DNA from: Eubacteriales Family XIII. Incertae Sedis bacterium
GTDB lineage: Bacteria; Bacillota; Clostridia; Peptostreptococcales; Anaerovoracaceae
Assembly: GCA_031269205.1 (NCBI GenBank)
Contig: JAISZM010000163.1
Span: 1-47,885 of the forward strand
Reading direction: 5' to 3'
DNA: 47,885 bases
The notes below the pieces were generated by a model. That model did not search any database, was not told where the DNA came from, and saw nothing but the letters and a program-made list of their open reading frames with translations. This document shows, piece after piece, positions 40,192 to 47,276 of the stretch; position 1 is the stretch's first letter, and each line of letters opens with the position of its first letter. The position numbers were made by a program, and so were the translations under genes.

Positions 40192-40845
40192 ATGGCGATG
40201 AAGAGAGATAGTACGACACAGCCCGAGTACGGGTTCGGGCGTATCACCGACAAACCTCTGGAGCACTACTCCAGGGTGTTCGCGTCGCTCGATCCCTTGG
40301 ATATCGCGGAACGTACGCGCGTGCCGTACGATGCGGAGCGTCGCGAGTTCACGATCACCCTCATGGGCGTGAGGTACGCGGTCGGCTGGCCCGGCGCGGA
40401 GATCGGGATCGACGACCCTTACGCACGCATCCTCATGCTCAGATATCTCGAAGAGGGTCGATACATAGAACCCACGGGCAGATACGTCGCTTACCATGAA
40501 CTGCCGTGGGGTGATGTCTATGTTTCGAACTTTCGGGGGCGCGTCATCAGGCGCTTCCTCAGTGAGTTCGGGCGTGACCTCGACGCCTTAAAAAAAATTA
40601 TAGAAGGGGCGTCCGGCCTCGGCGCCGAGCCGGAGGAGAAATGCGATCTGGGGTACAGGTTCGATTTCATGAACGGGTTGCCCATGAAGATACTCGTATG
40701 GGAGGGCGACGACGAGTTCCCGGCTTCAGCGCAGATGCTTTACGACAAAGCCGTGGCGTTCGCCTATACGGCGGAGGACATCGCGGTCGCGGGCGACATA
40801 TTGATAAGCCGTCTGAAAGATATGCGCGAAAATGCGATGATGTGA
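40192..40845 (+). CDS. DUF3786-family protein
   Basis: A 217-residue protein recognised as DUF3786 from its pattern: GALDPLDIAERTRVPYDAERREFTITLMGVRYAV-like start, RYLEEGRYIEPTGRYVAYHELPWGDVYVSNFRGRVIRRF in the middle, and YRFDFMNGLPMKILVWEGDDEFPASAQMLYDKAVAFAYTAEDIAVAGDILISRL at the end. The function is unknown. Members are found in anaerobes with corrinoid or CODH metabolism (from memory). The ATG at 40192 has GAGG about 8 bases upstream. It lies between RACo and a corrinoid protein, so a role in corrinoid or methyl-transfer chemistry is plausible. A promoter for the next gene overlaps its stop codon. Confidence 0.75.
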   Translation: MAMKRDSTTQPEYGFGRITDKPLEHYSRVFASLDPLDIAERTRVPYDAERREFTITLMGVRYAVGWPGAEIGIDDPYARILMLRYLEEGRYIEPTGRYVAYHELPWGDVYVSNFRGRVIRRFLSEFGRDLDALKKIIEGASGLGAEPEEKCDLGYRFDFMNGLPMKILVWEGDDEFPASAQMLYDKAVAFAYTAEDIAVAGDILISRLKDMRENAMM

Positions 40846-40851
40846 TAAAAT
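40843..40851 (+). promoter_or_regulatory. Extended -10 before the second corrinoid gene
   Basis: TGaTAAAAT overlaps the stop codon of the DUF3786 gene. The same string recurs at 23642 and 47262. It would start a short leader before the corrinoid gene. Confidence 0.4.
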
Positions 40852-40899
40852 ACAAAAGGTTGATGAAAGTCGCATGTGGATGGAACGGATTCTAAGAGA

Positions 40900-41532
40900 A
40901 TGACTACGGATATCATCATGAAGGGATTTCTTGATCTTTCGGAAACTGAGGTTATCGAAGAAGTCAAGGCGCTGGTGGAAACCGGAATCCCTACGGAAGA
41001 GATACTTCGTAAATGCCAGGACGGTATTACGGCCGTTGGCGACGCCTTCGGTGAGGGGAGGATGTTTGTTTCGGATCTCATGGTCTCGGCCGCCATCTTC
41101 AAGAAGGCCGTCGGTCTCATCATGCCCGACGCGCGTATGCTTGCGGGCGACAAGGGCAAAGTCGTCATCGGAACAGTCAAGGAGGACGTACACAACATCG
41201 GAAAGGACCTCACGTCCAACCTGCTCAGGTTTGCCGGATACGAGGTCATAGACATCGGCGTGGACTGCTCTCCGGAGGAATTTGTCAAGGCCGTCAGGAA
41301 GAGCGGCGCGAAGATAGTCGCGATGTCGTGTCTTCTTACCTCGAGCTATCCCTTCATCATAAAGACGATAGAGGCTCTGAAAGCGGCGGGACTCAGAAGA
41401 CGCGTGAAGATCATTGTCGGCGGCGCGCCGCTCGACGAGAAAGCCGCCGATTACTGCGGCGCCGACGCTTACGGAGCCAACGCGCGGTCGGCGGTCTTGT
41501 TTGCAAAAAATATCTATAAGCGATCCCCGTAA
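40900..41532 (+). CDS. Second corrinoid (B12-binding) methyl carrier protein
   Basis: About 210 residues, two-domain methyltransferase corrinoid protein. A helical cap (FLDLSETEVIEEVKALVETGIPTEEILRKCQDGITAVGDAFGEGRMFVSDLMVSAAIFKKAV) is followed by the B12 domain with GTVKEDVHNIGKD, whose Asp-x-His-x-x-Gly gives the cobalt-binding His, AMSCLLTSSYPFIIKTIEAL and IIVGGAPLDEKAADYCGADAYG. It is only distantly similar to the protein at 25106. It lies after RACo and DUF3786, but no substrate-specific methyltransferase is next to it. The start is uncertain: the ATG at 40900 is chosen, with a GTG at 40876 in the same frame. Confidence 0.88.
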   Translation: MTTDIIMKGFLDLSETEVIEEVKALVETGIPTEEILRKCQDGITAVGDAFGEGRMFVSDLMVSAAIFKKAVGLIMPDARMLAGDKGKVVIGTVKEDVHNIGKDLTSNLLRFAGYEVIDIGVDCSPEEFVKAVRKSGAKIVAMSCLLTSSYPFIIKTIEALKAAGLRRRVKIIVGGAPLDEKAADYCGADAYGANARSAVLFAKNIYKRSP

Positions 41533-41537
41533 ATCCC

Positions 41538-41554
41538 TCGTACATTTTGTATGA
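41538..41554 (+). promoter_or_regulatory. Dyad related to the shared 18-bp element
   Basis: TCGTACA-TTT-TGTATGA is a 7-3-7 inverted repeat with one mismatch. It matches the 18-bp element at 11 of 17 positions, including TCGTACA. It lies just after the corrinoid gene and about 200 bp before the binding-protein gene; GATAAAAT follows at 41573-41580. Confidence 0.45.
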
Positions 41555-41742
41555 AGTTTTTTCACTCTTTCGGATAAAATGTTCGGTAGTAATATCTTCG
41601 CGTGCGAGTGTACGATGTGCATATGAATCATTGGTCGCTCCTTTGCGGAGATGCCGGCGATATATCCTTACCGGAACTCCTTGCGATCCATGGTCGATTG
41701 TCTGTTGAGAGGAAGAAGAAGGGAAAAGAAGGAGGATAGAAC

Positions 41743-42999
41743 ATGAAGAGGAAGAAGACGCTGCTTTTAGTGCTCTGCGTCGCTTTGACGCTATTATGGG
41801 GCATGATGGCGACGGCGTGCAGCCAGTCGCAGGACACGCCCGCGGAAGAGGCACCCGCGGAAGAGACACCTGCGGAAGAGACGCCCGCTGAGGAGACCCC
41901 GCCCGCCGAGGAAACGGACACGGCGGACTCGGGCACGAAGAATATAGGCATATATGCCGACGCGAACGGCGTCTACTACGATCAGCTGGCCAATGTCTTT
42001 ATAGCCGCTGGCGAGCAGGATCCCGAATGCGACTGGAAGGTCGAGTACAAGCTTGGACAGGGTACCGCTGAGGATCAGATATCGGCCGTGGAGAACTTCA
42101 TAACGGCCGGCTATGACGCGATGATCATCATCCAGAACAATCCGGACACGACGGCGGAGTGCCTCGAAAAAGCGGCCGCGGCGGGTATCCCGTACTTTGG
42201 CGCGTGCCACTATTTCGGACAGCTCGACAACGCCAGCCTGTCGGCCGGGTCGACCAATTACAACTTTATCGAAGCCGGAAAGATGGCGGGTGAGGACGCT
42301 CTGGCTCACGGCGTGACCAAGGTCGTCATGATCGAGGGCGTGCTCGGACAGGGTTCCGCTTCGGATCAGTCGCTCGGCTTCGTACAAGCCTACGAGGATG
42401 CCGGCAAGAGCCTCGGCGAAAAGGAGGACGGCAGCAAGTGGACGGCTGAGGAGATAGCCACCGAAAAACCCGGCGCGGATCTGATCAAGGGCAGCCCTGA
42501 CCTGGTGATCGTGCAGTGGGCGTCCGGCGAATGGGTCTCTGAGCCTTCACAGGCGGCCATGGCGAACGCCATTACGGCGCTCGGTCAGGATGGCTGGGAC
42601 GGCGCTTACGTACACAACAACGCCATGATGGAAGGCGCGATGATGGCTGTGTCTGACGCGGGGCTTTCGACCGATGAGTATTGGCTCGGCAGCTGCAACG
42701 GACGCGACATCAGCTGGCAGTGGGTCAAGGACAAGAAGATCACGATGGACGTCAACCAGCCCGCCAACATGGAAGGCTGCCTGCTCTATCAAATGGTCAA
42801 GGCGTATTTCAAGGGCGAGGACTACCGGAAGCACGTGCATCCGTACCTGACCCCGTACAATCAGGAGAATATCGCCGATCTCGAAGCGTCACTCGTCCCC
42901 TGCGACAACGCCGATGATTTCATGGCCGGCATGAACGCGAATACGTTTGTGTGGGATATCAACGACCCCAAGTTCAAGGATATCGAGGGCAACTACTGA
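41743..42999 (+). CDS. Orphan sugar-type binding lipoprotein
   Basis: A 418-residue extracellular type I periplasmic-binding protein. Signal MKRKKTLLLVLCVALTLLWGMMATAC with lipobox ATAC, then a tandem TPAEE linker (about residues 32-57). The binding domain has NIGIYADANGVYYDQLANVFIAAGEQ, FITAGYDAMIIIQNNPDTTAECLEKAAAAGIPYFGACHY, MAGEDALAHGVTKVVMIEG and a hinge-like C-terminal part. Asn/Asp-rich strand ends point to a sugar or polyol ligand, not identified. There is no ATPase or permease beside it, so it must use another transporter or act in sensing. GAAGGAGG precedes the ATG by 7 bases. Its position among corrinoid genes suggests a methylated or methoxylated substrate, but this is speculation. 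Confidence 0.86.
   Translation: MKRKKTLLLVLCVALTLLWGMMATACSQSQDTPAEEAPAEETPAEETPAEETPPAEETDTADSGTKNIGIYADANGVYYDQLANVFIAAGEQDPECDWKVEYKLGQGTAEDQISAVENFITAGYDAMIIIQNNPDTTAECLEKAAAAGIPYFGACHYFGQLDNASLSAGSTNYNFIEAGKMAGEDALAHGVTKVVMIEGVLGQGSASDQSLGFVQAYEDAGKSLGEKEDGSKWTAEEIATEKPGADLIKGSPDLVIVQWASGEWVSEPSQAAMANAITALGQDGWDGAYVHNNAMMEGAMMAVSDAGLSTDEYWLGSCNGRDISWQWVKDKKITMDVNQPANMEGCLLYQMVKAYFKGEDYRKHVHPYLTPYNQENIADLEASLVPCDNADDFMAGMNANTFVWDINDPKFKDIEGNY
41836..41913 (+). repeat. 15-bp tandem repeat coding a TPAEE linker
   Basis: Five units of (Thr/Ala)-Pro-Ala-Glu-Glu start at 41836, 41851, 41866, 41881 and 41896, the last one being 18 bp with an extra Pro. The acidic linker separates the lipid anchor from the binding domain. 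Confidence 0.8.
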
Positions 43000-43032
43000 C
43001 CGTAACTATCTGAGTCGTCATGTGCCGCGCAA

Positions 43033-43052
43033 TATTTAGTTGGCGGAGCAAT
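43033..43052. repeat. 20-bp exact repeat, intergenic copy
   Basis: Identical to 2334-2353. It lies 33 bases after the binding-protein stop and before a large hairpin. Confidence 0.6.
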
Positions 43053-43067
43053 TAACAGCATCAGCAG

Positions 43068-43100
43068 AGGAGGGCCGCGCGTACGCGTGGCCTTCCTCCT
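43068..43100 (+). terminator. Hairpin after the binding-protein gene
   Basis: AGGAGGGCC (43068-43076) faces GGCC-TT-CCTCCT (43089-43100), with the self-complementary loop CGCGTACGCG. A strong stem but no T run, so terminator function is uncertain. Confidence 0.45.
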
Positions 43101-43223
43101 GTTCGGTGTGTCGCGCCGCGTTGCGGTCGCTATAATATGGTAGTATAGATCGTGTGGAATAATGAGGTTGGATTGAAGGATCAGGGCGACCCGCCGGGGA
43201 ATGGACAAGGGTTCGGTAGAGGA

Positions 43224-43934
43224 ATGACGCTGTACGCTGGGGAAACAGAAAAAGAAAAAATATGTGTACTCGCGTGTAGGACGCTCAGTCCGGAACTCGA
43301 GCTTGTGATGAAGGCGGCCGAGTCGACGCTGCCCGTGTACTATGTCGATTCGGGGAAGCACCTATGCTCCGACCGGTTGCGCGAGTCGATACAGGAGGGG
43401 ATCGACGTGATGCCGTCCGAGTACGGTACGGTGCTGCTGCTGTTCGGGTTTTGCGGCAACGCGATGGTCGGCGTCAAATCCGGCGCGCGCCAGCTCGTAC
43501 TGCCGAAGTCGGCCGACTGCATCCCCATATTTCTAGGCTCGCAGGAGGAGCGCAACAGATACGGGACTCGACGGTACTTTTTTACCGAGGGCTATCTCAG
43601 AGCCGAAGCCAATCCTGCGGCCGACTACGCGCATCTCGTCGAAAAGTACGGAGAGGAAAACGCGCGCAAGGTCATGCGGGAGATGCTCAATCACTACGAG
43701 AACCTGTCTGTCGTGGATACGGGAGCCTTCGACGTCGCCTCTGTCGAGTCCGCGATAGCGGGGCTCTCCGCGATAACGGAGATACCCGTGGACGTGCTGC
43801 CCGGCGACCTCCGGTTGATACGTATGCTGGTGACCGGCGACTGGCCGCCCGGCGAATTCTTCGTGTTCGATCCCGGTACGGAAATAACGCTCGGCGACTC
43901 GCTCAGTTTTCAGTCGATTTCGCAGGTGGGGTGA
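43224..43934 (+). CDS. DUF1638-family protein
   Basis: About 236 residues. ICVLACRTLSPELELVMKAAESTLPVYYVDSGKH at the start, TVLLLFGFCGNAMVGVKSGARQLVLPKSADCIPIFLGSQEERNRY (the conserved GxCG and DCI-LG core), FFTEGYLRAE and LSVVDTGAFDVASVE match the DUF1638 pattern. The biochemical role is unknown; the family is often encoded next to corrinoid methyltransferases in methanogens and acetogens (from memory). The conserved Cys residues could bind a metal or corrinoid. The frame opens at GTG 43152, but the first 24 residues look non-conserved, so the ATG at 43224 is preferred. A TATAAT at 43131-43136 may be its promoter. Confidence 0.8.
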   Translation: MTLYAGETEKEKICVLACRTLSPELELVMKAAESTLPVYYVDSGKHLCSDRLRESIQEGIDVMPSEYGTVLLLFGFCGNAMVGVKSGARQLVLPKSADCIPIFLGSQEERNRYGTRRYFFTEGYLRAEANPAADYAHLVEKYGEENARKVMREMLNHYENLSVVDTGAFDVASVESAIAGLSAITEIPVDVLPGDLRLIRMLVTGDWPPGEFFVFDPGTEITLGDSLSFQSISQVG

Positions 43935-44101
43935 AAGCGCTGCGGCAGAGAGGGTTTCGTCGAGGCTTCCCGTCGCTTCTGCCGTGTACACGTCCGCCGT
44001 CGTTCCCTCGATCGCTTGAAATGCGGATGGTTCAAATATATAATTATGTCCTATATAGCAATTCATAGAGGCGATGGGACGCGGTAAAAGTGGAGGAGAT
44101 A

Positions 44102-45478
44102 ATGGGGTACAAAGCGTTTGGCGACAGGGATTTGGGTTTCACCACGCGGCAGCTGCACGCGGGCTACAACCCCGGGCAGCACAATATGGCGAAGGCCGTG
44201 CCGATTTACCAGAACGCGGCGTTTCAGTTCAACGATTTCGATCGTTGCGGCCGACTTTTCGCGTATGAGGAGGACGGGTATTCCTACGGGCGTTATTCGA
44301 ATCCGACGACAGAGGCGCTCGAGCGTCGCGTGGAGTCGCTTGAAGGCTGCGACACCGCTGGCGCTATTCGCGGGCAGGGCGACGGTGCGGACAGCTCGTC
44401 GTACGACGACTTCGTTCAGCCGGGCTACTCGGGACCCGTCGTCGCCATGGCCTCGGGTATGGCGGCGGTCTCCGGAACCATGCTGAATCTCGCGGCGGCC
44501 GGCGACAATATAGTCGCCGCGCCAACCCTCTACGGCGGGGACATGACGCTGTTGACAAAGATACTGCCCCAGTACGGTATACAGGGCAAGTTCTCGGAGG
44601 ATCCGACGGATCCGGCGTCCTTTGAGGCGATGATAGACGAGGGGACAAAGGCCGTCTTTGTCGAGTGCCTGAGCAATCCCAACTCGTATATCGTGGATTT
44701 TGAGTCCATTGCCGAGATCGCGCACGCGCACGGTGTACCGCTCGTCGTGGACAACACCTTCGCGACGCCGTATCTCTTTCGCCCGTTCGAGCACGGAGCC
44801 GACATAGTTATCTACTCGGCGACGAAATATCTGGCGGGGCACGGGATATTGGTCGGCGGTCTCGCCGTCGAAAAAGGCGGCTTCGACTGGCTCTCGGGCG
44901 GACGTTACCCCTGGTTCGAGAAGTTTTACGAAGAGAATAAAATTTCAATTTCGGAGGACAAACTCCGCAACTACCTTTTCTCGATGCGCCTTCGCATGAC
45001 CTACCTCTGCGACCTCGGTGCGTACATGAGTCCGCAGACCGCGTTCTACATCCTGCAGGGGATGGAAACGCTGTCGCTGCGCATGGAGCGGCACGTCGAA
45101 AACGCACTTAAGGTCGCTCGATTCCTCGAAGCGCACCTGAACGTGAAGTCGGTGTCATATCCCGGATTGCCGACCGATCCCGGTCACGCACTCGCGAAAA
45201 AATACTTCCCGAGGGGAGCGGGCGCCATAGTCTCCTTCCGTGTCAGCGGCGGGATAGAGGCGGCGAAAAGGGTGATTTCGCGTTGCGAACTCTTCGACTT
45301 CATGGTGAATGTCGGCGACGTGAAATCGCTGATAGTCCACCCCGCGACATCGACGCACTTCGGACAGTCCGATGAGCGCAAGCTCGCCGCAGGCGTGTAT
45401 GAAGATACGATTCGTCTATCCGTCGGCATCGAGGACGCCGAGGATCTGATAGACGACCTCGCGCACGCGCTGGATTGA
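44102..45478 (+). CDS. metY: O-acetylhomoserine sulfhydrylase-type PLP enzyme with insertion
   Basis: A 458-residue Cys/Met-metabolism PLP enzyme that makes homocysteine from O-acetylhomoserine and sulfide, or cleaves related thioethers. GFTTRQLHAGYNPGQHNMAKAVPIYQNAAFQF is the MetY-type start. GYSYGRYSNPTTEALERRVESLEG, MASGMAAVSGTMLNLAAAGDNIVAAPTLYGG, VVDNTFATPYLFRPFEHGADIVIYSATKYLAGHG (Schiff-base Lys242) and SLIVHPATSTH follow. Between LEG and MASGM (about residues 84-112) lies a stretch of about 28 residues (GQGDGADSSSYDDFVQPGYSG) where the family normally has only a few residues. GGAGGAG precedes the ATG. Coupled to the lyase gene downstream. Confidence 0.9.
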   Translation: MGYKAFGDRDLGFTTRQLHAGYNPGQHNMAKAVPIYQNAAFQFNDFDRCGRLFAYEEDGYSYGRYSNPTTEALERRVESLEGCDTAGAIRGQGDGADSSSYDDFVQPGYSGPVVAMASGMAAVSGTMLNLAAAGDNIVAAPTLYGGDMTLLTKILPQYGIQGKFSEDPTDPASFEAMIDEGTKAVFVECLSNPNSYIVDFESIAEIAHAHGVPLVVDNTFATPYLFRPFEHGADIVIYSATKYLAGHGILVGGLAVEKGGFDWLSGGRYPWFEKFYEENKISISEDKLRNYLFSMRLRMTYLCDLGAYMSPQTAFYILQGMETLSLRMERHVENALKVARFLEAHLNVKSVSYPGLPTDPGHALAKKYFPRGAGAIVSFRVSGGIEAAKRVISRCELFDFMVNVGDVKSLIVHPATSTHFGQSDERKLAAGVYEDTIRLSVGIEDAEDLIDDLAHALD

Positions 45479-45480
45479 GC

Positions 45481-46677
45481 ATGGATGTGGCGGACAACGG
45501 ATTTGATTTTGACAGGATCGTTGAAAGGCGGAGAACCGACTCTCTGAAATACGACGGCGCCTCCTTGCAGGGGAAGCCCGAGGGGCTGCTTCCTCTGTGG
45601 GTCGCCGATATGGATTTCAAGACGGCCGACCCCGTCGCGGCCGCGCTCATCCGCCTCGCGGATCACGGCATATTCGGATACCCCGCCCCGGGAGCTTCCT
45701 ATTACGATTCGGTTCGCGCGTGGTGGCGCGAACGGCACGGTTACGAGTTCGACGCGCGCGCTGTGGTGGCTCTGTCCGGCGTCGTGTTCGCGCTCGCTCA
45801 GGCAGTACGCGCTTTTACGGAACCGGGCGACGCCATACTCATACAGCGGCCCGTCTACTACCCGTTTACGGACGTCATAGAGAATAACGGGCGCAAGCTC
45901 GTGAACTCCCCGCTGGTTCTTGGCGAGGACGGACGTTACCGAGTCGACTTTGATGATTTTGAGAGGAAGCTCTCGGAGAGCAGGGCAAAATTGTTCATCC
46001 TGTGCAGCCCCCACAATCCCGTAGGTCGAGTGTGGACGATGGACGAACTCGAGCGTATGGGAGATATCTGTCTCGCCTATGACTGCCTCGTCGTTTCCGA
46101 CGAAATTCACGCGGATTTCGTGTACCAAAAGTCGCCCGCTTCTCGCCGACATACGGTGTTCTCCACCATAAAGGAAAGCTTTCGCGGAAACAGCGTCGTC
46201 TGCACGTCGCCGAGCAAATCGTTTAACCTCGCGGGCCTGCAGATATCGAACATCATCATAGAAGACCCCGCCCTGTGGCGCCGTTACCGCAAGGAACTAA
46301 ACGCATCAGGCTACAGCCAGCCGAACATCATGGGATTCGCGGCCTGCCGCGCCGCGTACGATGAGGGCGGGCCGTGGTTCGATGAACTCATGACATACCT
46401 TTCGGGCAACCTCGACCTGCTGCGTTCGCGACTGAGCGTCCTGCCCGGCGTCCGTCTCATCGAACCCGAAGGCACCTATCTTCCGTGGCTCGATTTCCGC
46501 GGCGCTGGGCTGAATCATGATGAAGTGAACCGGCTTCTCATAGACAAAGCCGGGGTCTGGCTCGACGAGGGAACGATGTTCGGACCCGAAGGCGTCGGCT
46601 TCCAGCGCGTCAACATCGCCTGCCCGTGCGCAATTCTCGCGGACGCCCTTGACCGCATAGAAGCGGCTATGATATAA
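45481..46677 (+). CDS. MalY/PatB-type cystathionine beta-lyase (aminotransferase fold)
   Basis: A 398-residue class I/II PLP enzyme of the MalY/PatB group, splitting cystathionine or similar C-S bonds to homocysteine, pyruvate and ammonia. FDFDRIVERRRTDSLKYD and PLWVADMDFKTADPVAAAL are the characteristic start (the WVADMDF motif). IFGYPAPG, FILCSPHNPVGRVW, VVSDEIHADFVY and CTSPSKSFNLAGLQISN with the Schiff-base Lys246 follow. The ATG is three bases after the metY stop; no ribosome binding site is seen, so translation is probably coupled. With MetY next to it, the pair handles transsulfuration or thioether sulfur. The rplS promoter overlaps its last codons. Confidence 0.9.
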   Translation: MDVADNGFDFDRIVERRRTDSLKYDGASLQGKPEGLLPLWVADMDFKTADPVAAALIRLADHGIFGYPAPGASYYDSVRAWWRERHGYEFDARAVVALSGVVFALAQAVRAFTEPGDAILIQRPVYYPFTDVIENNGRKLVNSPLVLGEDGRYRVDFDDFERKLSESRAKLFILCSPHNPVGRVWTMDELERMGDICLAYDCLVVSDEIHADFVYQKSPASRRHTVFSTIKESFRGNSVVCTSPSKSFNLAGLQISNIIIEDPALWRRYRKELNASGYSQPNIMGFAACRAAYDEGGPWFDELMTYLSGNLDLLRSRLSVLPGVRLIEPEGTYLPWLDFRGAGLNHDEVNRLLIDKAGVWLDEGTMFGPEGVGFQRVNIACPCAILADALDRIEAAMI

Positions 46678-46678
46678 T
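46649..46678 (+). promoter_or_regulatory. Promoter of rplS
   Basis: TTGACC (46649-46654), 18 bp, TATAAT (46673-46678) with an extended TGa before it. It is the best promoter in the window and overlaps the stop codon of the preceding lyase gene. The leader of about 80 bases has a hairpin GTCGC (46689-46693) and GCGAC (46707-46711). Confidence 0.7.
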
Positions 46679-46764
46679 GACTCCCGCTGTCGCGTCCGGT
46701 CCACTGGCGACTTACAAGAAGCCGCCAAGAACGTCAACGTGATGAACTATACGAGGATAAGAAG

Positions 46765-47109
46765 ATGAATATACTGGAAGCGGTAACACAGAATTATTTG
46801 AGGGACGACGTACCCGAGATCAGGGTAGGCGATACCGTCAAGGTGCATATCAGGATCGTTGAGGGTTCGCGCGAGCGCATCCAGGTGTTTGAGGGCTATG
46901 TTCTCAAGAAGCAGGGCGGCGGCATCGGCGAGACGTTCACGGTGCGTCGCGTTGCGTCGGGCGTCGGCGTCGAAAAGACCTTCGCCGTTCATTCCCCGAA
47001 GATTGACCGGATAGAGGTCGTCAAGCATGGCTTCGTGCGCAGAGCCAAACTGAACTATATGCGCAAGCGCACCGGCAAATCCGCAAAGATGCGCGCTGAA
47101 AAGGAATAA
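46765..47109 (+). CDS. rplS: 50S ribosomal protein L19
   Basis: The 114-residue ribosomal protein at the 30S-50S interface. MNILEAVTQNYLRDDVPEIRVGDTVKVHIRIVEGSRERIQVFEGYVLKKQGGGIGETFTVRRVASGVGVEKTFAVHSPKIDRIEVVKHGFVRRAKLNYMR covers the whole family pattern, with length as usual. AGGATAAGAAG precedes the ATG. It is followed by an intrinsic terminator and by rbgA, a Firmicutes-type neighbourhood without the lepB gene that often lies between. Confidence 0.97.
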   Translation: MNILEAVTQNYLRDDVPEIRVGDTVKVHIRIVEGSRERIQVFEGYVLKKQGGGIGETFTVRRVASGVGVEKTFAVHSPKIDRIEVVKHGFVRRAKLNYMRKRTGKSAKMRAEKE

Positions 47110-47234
47110 ACCGCCACGAGCCGGCCGTCGAAAACCACTCCGACAATCAGAGGCTGGCGGAGCGACAGGTGGATTGCAACGACGTGTTTTCACGTGGCGG
47201 TGAGTTGGCCGTCCTACGCGACGACGAGTTACGG

Positions 47235-47257
47235 GCGGTTTTACAGACCGCTTTTTT
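47235..47257 (+). terminator. Intrinsic terminator after rplS
   Basis: Stem GCGGT (47235-47239) and ACCGC (47247-47251) followed directly by six T. It lies about 125 bases after the rplS stop and just before the rbgA promoter. Confidence 0.7.
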
Positions 47258-47261
47258 CATG

Positions 47262-47270
47262 TGATAAAAT
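47262..47270 (+). promoter_or_regulatory. Extended -10 of rbgA, leaderless arrangement
   Basis: TGaTAAAAT with only 6 bases to the ATG; no ribosome binding site is visible between them. Confidence 0.45.
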
Positions 47271-47276
47271 TGGCGT

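Noticed and set aside
46679..46764. Named L19 leader RNA
   Set aside because: A leader with one hairpin is present, but its sequence could not be matched by eye to the described Bacillus L19 leader.
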